Of a stretch of 10,404 bases of DNA, positions 6,475 through 10,404 are shown piece after piece. Origin of the DNA: Paenibacillus sp. (GTDB lineage: Bacteria; Bacillota; Bacilli; Paenibacillales; Paenibacillaceae); contig JAQSXN010000084.1 in assembly GCA_029256665.1 (NCBI GenBank), positions 1 to 10,404 of the forward strand, in the 5' to 3' direction. The notes under the pieces were generated by a model that saw only the letters and a program-made list of their open reading frames with translations, did not search any database and was not told where the DNA came from. Each line of letters starts with the position of its first letter. The first letter of the stretch is position 1. A program made the translations under genes and the position numbers.

Positions 6475-7982
6475 TGAAGCTTTGGCGTCGGCTTGCTCCA
6501 CTGTTATGGCATAGCGTCGTAGGAAAGCTATGGGCCACGATTATGTTGCTTGTAGCGGTCGTACTCCTCATCTTGGGCGTTTTCCTGCTTCAGTATATCG
6601 ATATTTGGTTCGATTCCAAAAACGCGCATGCTATCAAAGTATTGTTTATCATTACGGCGGTTATCGGCTTTCTGCTTTCTACGTTTTTTGCTTTTTTCCT
6701 TTCGTCGAAGATTCAGCAGCCGCTCCTGCAGCTTAAGAACGCCGCGGACTCCGTTTCCCAAGGCGACTACAGCACAAGGGTCAATATTCAATCTTCCGAC
6801 GAGATCGGACAGCTTGCTATTACGTTCAATCATATGACCGAGCAGATCGATAAGCTGATCACCGACCTCAACCATGAAAAAAACCATCTTGCGAGCATTC
6901 TTCGCAGCATGGGCGACTCCGTCATCACCTTTAACCCGGACGGCGAAGTGATCTTGACCAATCCGAGCGGACATCTATTGCTTAGCCAATGGTCCGGTCT
7001 CGAGCTGGACTGGGAGGATGACGAAGCAACTTCAGGGAGGGATAGGGCTATGGCTAAGGGCGGCGTTCCCGCGCCGCTGCGCCAGCTGTTCCAGGAGGTC
7101 GTGAAGCAAGGACGCGACGCGACGGACAATATCCATGTGCATAGCTCCGTTTGGTCGGTCGTCATGGCGCCGCTTCAGTCGGGCGGGGTCATAAGAGGGG
7201 CGGTCGCGGTCATCCGCAACGTAACCGAGGAGCATAAGCTCGACAAGCTTCGCCGCGATTTTGTCGCCAACATCTCGCACGAAATCCGCACGCCGCTCTC
7301 CATGCTTCAAGGCTATAGCGAAGCGCTGCTGGACGATATCGTCGTCGAGGAGGAGGAGCGCAAGGAGCTGGTGCAGGTCATCTACGACGAGTCGCTGCGG
7401 ATGGGCCGACTGGTTAACGACTTCCTCGATATTGCGAGGATGGAGGCTGGCCACGTTGACATGAGCTATGAAGAGATCGATCTGAGGGGCATTTTGCGCA
7501 GGGTGCACCGCAAGTTCCAGGTTTACGCCAAGGAACGCGAGGTCGCGCTGAACGCGGAGTTTACGGACGAACCTCTTGTCATCATGCAAGGCGATGAGGA
7601 TCGGCTCGAGCAAGTGTTGACGAATCTGCTCGACAACGCGCTTCGCCACACGCCCTCCGGCAAGTCGATCAAGGTGTCCGGCGCTAGTCAGAACGTTAAC
7701 GGCAAAGCCTATATCCAGCTCAAGATCAAGGATGAGGGACAAGGGATTCCGCAAGAGGATCTTCCTTATATATTCGAACGGTTCTACAAAGCCGACAAAG
7801 CAAGGAAACGGGGTTCTTCCGGCGGCACTGGCCTAGGGCTTGCCATCGTCAAAAACCTGATCGACCAGCATCACGGACAGATCGTCGTCGACAGCTTGCC
7901 CGGTTCCGGAACGACCTTTACGATTCTGCTTCCCGTCGAACAGCATGAAGGATCAGCCGCATTCCGCCATAACCTGCAATAA
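6474..7982 (+). CDS. resE: Sensor histidine kinase ResE (short extracytoplasmic loop)
   Basis: ResE is a membrane kinase-phosphatase that controls ResD. ATG 6474 shares its A with the resD stop (TAATG); the ribosome binding site is weak (TGAGG, 6459-6463), so translation is probably coupled to resD. The 502-residue protein has membrane helices at about 19-41 and 54-77, a HAMP domain at 78-130, a PAS domain at about 134-250 (ILRSMGDSVITFNPDGEVILTN), HisKA with phospho-acceptor His269 (NISHEIRTPL), and a HATPase domain with N-box Asn384/Asn388 (TNLLDNALRH), G1 at 420-424 (DEGQG), F-box Phe434 and G2 at 450-455 (GGTGLG). The external loop between the helices is only about 12 residues, whereas B. 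subtilis ResE (about 589 residues) has a much larger one. Sensing is therefore likely through the PAS domain or the membrane. No sigX follows. Confidence 0.93.
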   Translation: MKLWRRLAPLLWHSVVGKLWATIMLLVAVVLLILGVFLLQYIDIWFDSKNAHAIKVLFIITAVIGFLLSTFFAFFLSSKIQQPLLQLKNAADSVSQGDYSTRVNIQSSDEIGQLAITFNHMTEQIDKLITDLNHEKNHLASILRSMGDSVITFNPDGEVILTNPSGHLLLSQWSGLELDWEDDEATSGRDRAMAKGGVPAPLRQLFQEVVKQGRDATDNIHVHSSVWSVVMAPLQSGGVIRGAVAVIRNVTEEHKLDKLRRDFVANISHEIRTPLSMLQGYSEALLDDIVVEEEERKELVQVIYDESLRMGRLVNDFLDIARMEAGHVDMSYEEIDLRGILRRVHRKFQVYAKEREVALNAEFTDEPLVIMQGDEDRLEQVLTNLLDNALRHTPSGKSIKVSGASQNVNGKAYIQLKIKDEGQGIPQEDLPYIFERFYKADKARKRGSSGGTGLGLAIVKNLIDQHHGQIVVDSLPGSGTTFTILLPVEQHEGSAAFRHNLQ

Positions 7983-7984
7983 AA

Positions 7985-8022
7985 CAACAAAGCGCTCCCG
8001 CGAGGGAGCGCTTATTTTGTTG
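7985..8022. terminator. Bidirectional intrinsic terminator between resE and serA
   Basis: AAGCGCTCCC (7990-7999) pairs perfectly with GGGAGCGCTT (8004-8013) around a GCGA loop, a stable GNRA tetraloop. On the plus strand the stem is followed by ATTTTGTTG, serving resE. On the minus strand it is followed by TGTTGTTTT, serving serA. The flanks CAACA (7985-7989) and TGTTG (8018-8022) can lengthen the stem past a small bulge. It begins 3-8 nt after the resE stop. Confidence 0.88.
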
Positions 8023-8034
8023 AAGCTGGCCGAT

Positions 8035-8065
8035 TAATCTTGTTGTTCGTGGAACAACAAGATTA
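8035..8065. repeat. Perfect 14-bp inverted repeat overlapping the serA stop codon
   Basis: Bases 8035-8048 and 8052-8065 are exact complements with a three-base spacer (GTG on the plus strand). The right arm contains the serA stop (complement of 8063-8065). The stem is A+T-rich, and neither strand has a T-run after it, so it is not a standard terminator although it is close to one. Its length and perfection exceed chance expectation. It may protect the serA 3' end or bind a protein. Confidence 0.65.
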
Positions 8066-9655
8066 CGGCAGCTTGATCTCTTGCGCGGTGTTAAGCTCCG
8101 GCATGCTTACCAGTTGCGTCAATACGTCCTTAGGCGTTTCTTTGTCGACGCGGAGAACCATGATAGCCGATCCGCCGACAAGCTGACGTCCTACTTGCAT
8201 CGTCGCGATGTTGACGTCGTTGTTGCCCAGAAGCGTGCCGACGCGGCCGATGATGCCCGGCTTGTCGTTGTGCGAGATCAGGATCAGGTTGCCTTCCGGC
8301 GTGACGTCGACCGGATACTTGTCGATCTGCACGATGCGCGGGCCGTAGCCCGTAAGCAAGGTGCCTGCCACGACATGCTCTTCTTTCTTCGTGCGAAGCG
8401 CAACCGTTACGAGATTCGTAAAGTCCTTGGATGTGTGGGACTTCTGGATCACGATGTTCACTTCGCGCTGCTTTGCCAGATGCATGGAGTTAACGACGTT
8501 CACTTGATCGATTCCCAGATGGTGGGCAAGAACGCCGCGCACGATGTAACGGGTAAGCGGCTGCGTATCAAGCTCCGCCAATTCGCCGGAATAGCTGACG
8601 ATGATTTCTTGCACGCCGCCTTCGGTCGATTGAGCGATGAAGCTGCCAAGCTTCTCGCCGAGCGCGAAGTAAGGCTGCAGCTTGCTTTGAAGATTCGCCG
8701 GGATAGGAGGCATGTTAACGGCATTCATGAACGGCTCGTCCCTCAAAATATGAAGGACTTGCTCGGAAACGTCGATCGCGACATTCTCTTGCGCCTCAAC
8801 CGTGGATGCGCCGAGATGGGGCGTTACGATAATCTTTGGATGTTTAAGGAACGGATGATCTTCCGCCGGCGGCTCCACCTCGAATACGTCGAATGCGGCT
8901 CCCGCAACGATTCCGGCGTCAATCGCGTCGACAAGCGCGATCTCGTCGATAATGCCGCCGCGCGCGCAGTTGACGATGCGCATGCCGGGCTTCATGACGG
9001 CGAATTGCGCTTTGCCGATCATGTGGCGGGTTTCGGCGGTCAGCGGCGTATGAACGGTCATAAAGTCGGCTTGACGCACGATTTCGTCCACGCTTGCCAG
9101 CTTGATGCCAAGCTTCTCTGCCCGTTCTTCCGTCATGAACGGGTCATAACCCATAATGTCCATGCCGAACGCTTTGGCCCGCTTGGCTACTTCGCTGCCG
9201 ATGCGTCCCATGCCGAGCACGCCCAGCGTCTTGCCGCGAAGCTCTACGCCGAGGAACGACTTGCGGTCCCATGTGCCGCCAACGGTCTTCATGTATGCTT
9301 GAGGGATATGGCGGGCGACCGCCATCATCATCGCGAAGGTATGCTCGCAAGTCGTGATGGTGTTGCCGTCCGGCGCATTAATAACGATGATGCCGCGCTG
9401 CGTTGCGGCTTCGAGCTCAATATTGTCTACGCCGACGCCGGCGCGGCCGACAACCTTAAGTTTTTTACCGGCTTCCATCACTTTGGCCGTTACGCGAGTT
9501 TGACTTCTGACGAGCAGAGCGTCGTAATCGCCGATAATGGCACATAATTCGTCTTCATTCAAACCAGGATTTTTGTCAACGACGACGTCAGCCGCGTCAA
9601 CAAGCTGCTGGATCCCGAGGTCGCTGATGGGATCGGATACGAGCACTTTGTACAT
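8063..9655 (-). CDS. serA: D-3-phosphoglycerate dehydrogenase (serine biosynthesis)
   Basis: SerA oxidises 3-phosphoglycerate to 3-phosphohydroxypyruvate with NAD+, the first step of serine synthesis in the cytoplasm. ATG at 9655 is chosen: AGGAGG (complement of 9666-9671) lies 10 nt upstream, while the in-frame ATG at 9664 is only 1 nt from it. The 530-residue product starts [10 protein letters not shown]. The outer catalytic halves surround an NAD-binding Rossmann fold with GMGRIG at 148-153 and Asp171. The catalytic residues are Arg232 ([10 protein letters not shown]), Glu261 (FEVEPP) and His280 (TPHLGAST). An allosteric substrate-binding-type domain (about 320-450) and a C-terminal ACT domain (about 456-530, with [11 protein letters not shown]) follow, so this is the long form. 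ACT domains of this type bind serine in enzymes that show feedback inhibition; that is inferred here. It converges on resE and is transcribed from a predicted promoter at 9787-9814. Confidence 0.96.
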   Translation of the reverse strand: MYKVLVSDPISDLGIQQLVDAADVVVDKNPGLNEDELCAIIGDYDALLVRSQTRVTAKVMEAGKKLKVVGRAGVGVDNIELEAATQRGIIVINAPDGNTITTCEHTFAMMMAVARHIPQAYMKTVGGTWDRKSFLGVELRGKTLGVLGMGRIGSEVAKRAKAFGMDIMGYDPFMTEERAEKLGIKLASVDEIVRQADFMTVHTPLTAETRHMIGKAQFAVMKPGMRIVNCARGGIIDEIALVDAIDAGIVAGAAFDVFEVEPPAEDHPFLKHPKIIVTPHLGASTVEAQENVAIDVSEQVLHILRDEPFMNAVNMPPIPANLQSKLQPYFALGEKLGSFIAQSTEGGVQEIIVSYSGELAELDTQPLTRYIVRGVLAHHLGIDQVNVVNSMHLAKQREVNIVIQKSHTSKDFTNLVTVALRTKKEEHVVAGTLLTGYGPRIVQIDKYPVDVTPEGNLILISHNDKPGIIGRVGTLLGNNDVNIATMQVGRQLVGGSAIMVLRVDKETPKDVLTQLVSMPELNTAQEIKLP

Positions 9656-9669
9656 GTGAAACATGCCTC

Positions 9670-9732
9670 CTAGAATATGCGAAACAATAAAAGCCCCGCT
9701 GAAATATGAACAGAAAAACCCTCTTCCCGCAT
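9670..9732 (-). other. Possible 20-codon leader ORF ahead of serA
   Basis: In the serA leader an ATG (complement of 9730-9732) opens a 20-codon frame that stops at TAG (complement of 9670-9672). The stop overlaps the AGGAGG ribosome binding site of serA. It is out of frame with serA. Only a poor ribosome binding site (GGA) precedes the ATG, so translation is doubtful. The peptide begins MREEGFSVH and has two serine codons, too few to look like a serine attenuator. Confidence 0.2.
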
Positions 9733-9786
9733 CGTTTCCGTAAGCGAGTCGAGAGTTCAATCTACGAACGAATCAGACTTTACTAT

Positions 9787-9814
9787 TTTATAGCATTACA
9801 GTGGACAAAATCAA
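9787..9814 (-). promoter_or_regulatory. serA promoter (SigA-type, extended -10)
   Basis: On the minus strand TTGATT (complement of 9809-9814) is followed after 16 bp by TATAAA (complement of 9787-9792). The -10 is extended by TGC immediately before it. The -35 matches four of six and the -10 five of six consensus bases. The transcription start should fall near 9780, leaving a leader of about 125 nt. That leader has no T-box, SAM or other riboswitch motif I can recognise, and no clear terminator hairpin. Confidence 0.6.
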
Positions 9815-9878
9815 TCCTCAAACTTGCTCAATTAAGAAAATTTCGATATGATTCAAGCAAAGTCCGCGCCATTCGACA

Positions 9879-10404
9879 TTATTGCGAGGTCGGCAAGAAG
9901 AACGGAAGCTGCGGCAGCAGTTCGGATTGGTACAATTTGTTGAAATGCGATTGGAAGTCTCCGCCGCGCACCGCATTGGTGGTCACCAATAGATCGATGA
10001 CGGCCGTCGCCGTCTGCAGCTTCATCTTGGAGGATTGGCCGGTCGCGATAAAGTCGTCGACTCTTGCGGTCATATCCTGCGGGTTAAAAGGCGTCAGCTC
10101 CCGGAATTCCTTTAAATATTGCGAGACGACGCCATTTTTGACGATAAGCGGCAATTCGGACCATTCCTTCAGGCTTAGCACTTTCGGCAATGCTTTCTCG
10201 CCTTCGATCTCAGGGTCGATCGTGGACGCCCATAGCTGCATGGCCGCATAATAATGGGATTGCGCGATTAACGTTTGATTGACGGCTTCGACGTAACTCG
10301 CGTTTTCGAGGATGGCCGCTTGAAGCTTGCCGCCCGTTTCTTTTTTGGCGAGGCTAGCGCCCGCGTCCGCGGCCTTGGCGAATTGTTTTAGGCTTCGGAT
10401 ATAA
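9879..10404 (-). CDS. Unrecognised protein, C-terminal 174 residues (5' end outside window)
   Basis: An open frame on the minus strand runs from the right edge to TAA (complement of 9879-9881), giving at least 174 residues with no internal stop. I do not recognise the family. The first part is Ala-, Lys- and Gln-rich and looks helical (LKQFAKAADAGASLAKKE). Two Tyr-Tyr or Trp-bearing stretches follow (AQSHYYAAMQLWAS, LSLKEWSELPLIVKNG), then a likely helical end containing FRELTPFNPQD and a hydrophobic-proline terminus (LLPQLPFFLP). No membrane segment, cysteine, metal site or signal peptide is visible in this part; the N-terminus is missing. An internal ATG at 10241 has no good ribosome binding site, so the gene very probably extends beyond the window. 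It runs in the same direction as serA, 223 nt upstream, but serA has its own promoter, so co-transcription is not required. Confidence 0.7.
   Translation of the reverse strand, partial: YIRSLKQFAKAADAGASLAKKETGGKLQAAILENASYVEAVNQTLIAQSHYYAAMQLWASTIDPEIEGEKALPKVLSLKEWSELPLIVKNGVVSQYLKEFRELTPFNPQDMTARVDDFIATGQSSKMKLQTATAVIDLLVTTNAVRGGDFQSHFNKLYQSELLPQLPFFLPTSQ

Noticed and set aside
8035..8065. 14-bp inverted repeat as a second intrinsic terminator
   Set aside because: The stem is A+T-rich and no T-run follows on either strand, so it was listed as a repeat of unknown role.
8081..9547. Plus-strand open frame of 488 codons inside serA
   Set aside because: It is antisense to serA, whose catalytic motifs are all intact. 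The translation is rich in Arg, His, Asp and Val as expected from reading G+C-biased codons backwards, and it matches no family.
9656..9664. ATG at 9664 (minus strand) as start of serA
   Set aside because: AGGAGG would be only one base from this codon. The ATG at 9655 has a 10-nt spacer and gives the usual N-terminus.
9824..9852. TTGCTC-17 bp-TATGAT on the plus strand as a promoter
   Set aside because: The -35 matches only three of six bases, and no plus-strand gene follows. In such an A+T-rich gap the match can be chance; antisense transcription cannot be excluded.
9706..10251. Plus-strand open frame of 181 codons near the right edge
   Set aside because: It covers the serA promoter region and then reads antisense to the minus-strand frame that is open to the window edge. 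No ribosome binding site precedes it and no motif is seen.
1..10404. CRISPR arrays, insertion sequences, phage or toxin-antitoxin genes, tRNA or rRNA
   Set aside because: Looked for on both strands. There are no repeat-spacer arrays, transposase motifs, terminal repeats or RNA gene signatures; all large frames are explained by conserved chromosomal genes.

Overview
The window looks like a core chromosomal segment of a spore-forming Firmicute, most likely Paenibacillaceae (Paenibacillus or Cohnella type). The evidence is moderately high G+C, strong AGGAGG-type ribosome binding sites, frequent TTG and GTG starts, sporulation genes, and the gene order spmA-spmB-rluB-resA-resB-resC-resD-resE-serA. 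As I recall, that order matches the spoVA-serA region of Bacillus subtilis. I see no transposase, integrase, phage gene, CRISPR array, tRNA or rRNA.

Layout: positions 1-91 hold the last codons of an upstream gene, probably the sporulation D,D-carboxypeptidase dacB. Next come an 88-nt gap with two hairpins, spmA (180-830), and spmB (823-1359, TTG start, overlapping spmA). rluB (1414-2157, TTG start) appears to have its own vegetative promoter in the gap before it. A weak terminator follows rluB, then a perfect -10 box without a -35 box and a short palindrome ahead of resA. resA, resB, resC, resD and resE (2249-7982) are tightly packed or overlapping and form one operon. resE and serA converge on an 80-nt region with a strong bidirectional terminator and a second, unusual perfect inverted repeat. 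serA (9655-8063, minus strand) has a well-formed extended -10 promoter and a leader of about 125 nt. An unrecognised gene on the minus strand runs off the right edge.

How the genes work together: SpmA and SpmB, with DacB, act on dehydration of the spore core and on cortex structure. RluB modifies 23S rRNA. ResA reduces apocytochrome c thiols outside the membrane. ResB and ResC form the System II haem delivery and ligation complex. ResD and ResE are the two-component pair that controls respiration, and in B. subtilis ResD activates the res operon itself. SerA makes the first committed step of serine synthesis.

This is mostly well-conserved housekeeping sequence, and I found no convincing new multi-gene system. 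The points worth a second look are a cytoplasmic zinc ribbon on ResB, a ResE with almost no extracytoplasmic sensor loop, the absence of sigX-rsiX between resE and serA, and several unexplained inverted repeats in intergenic regions.
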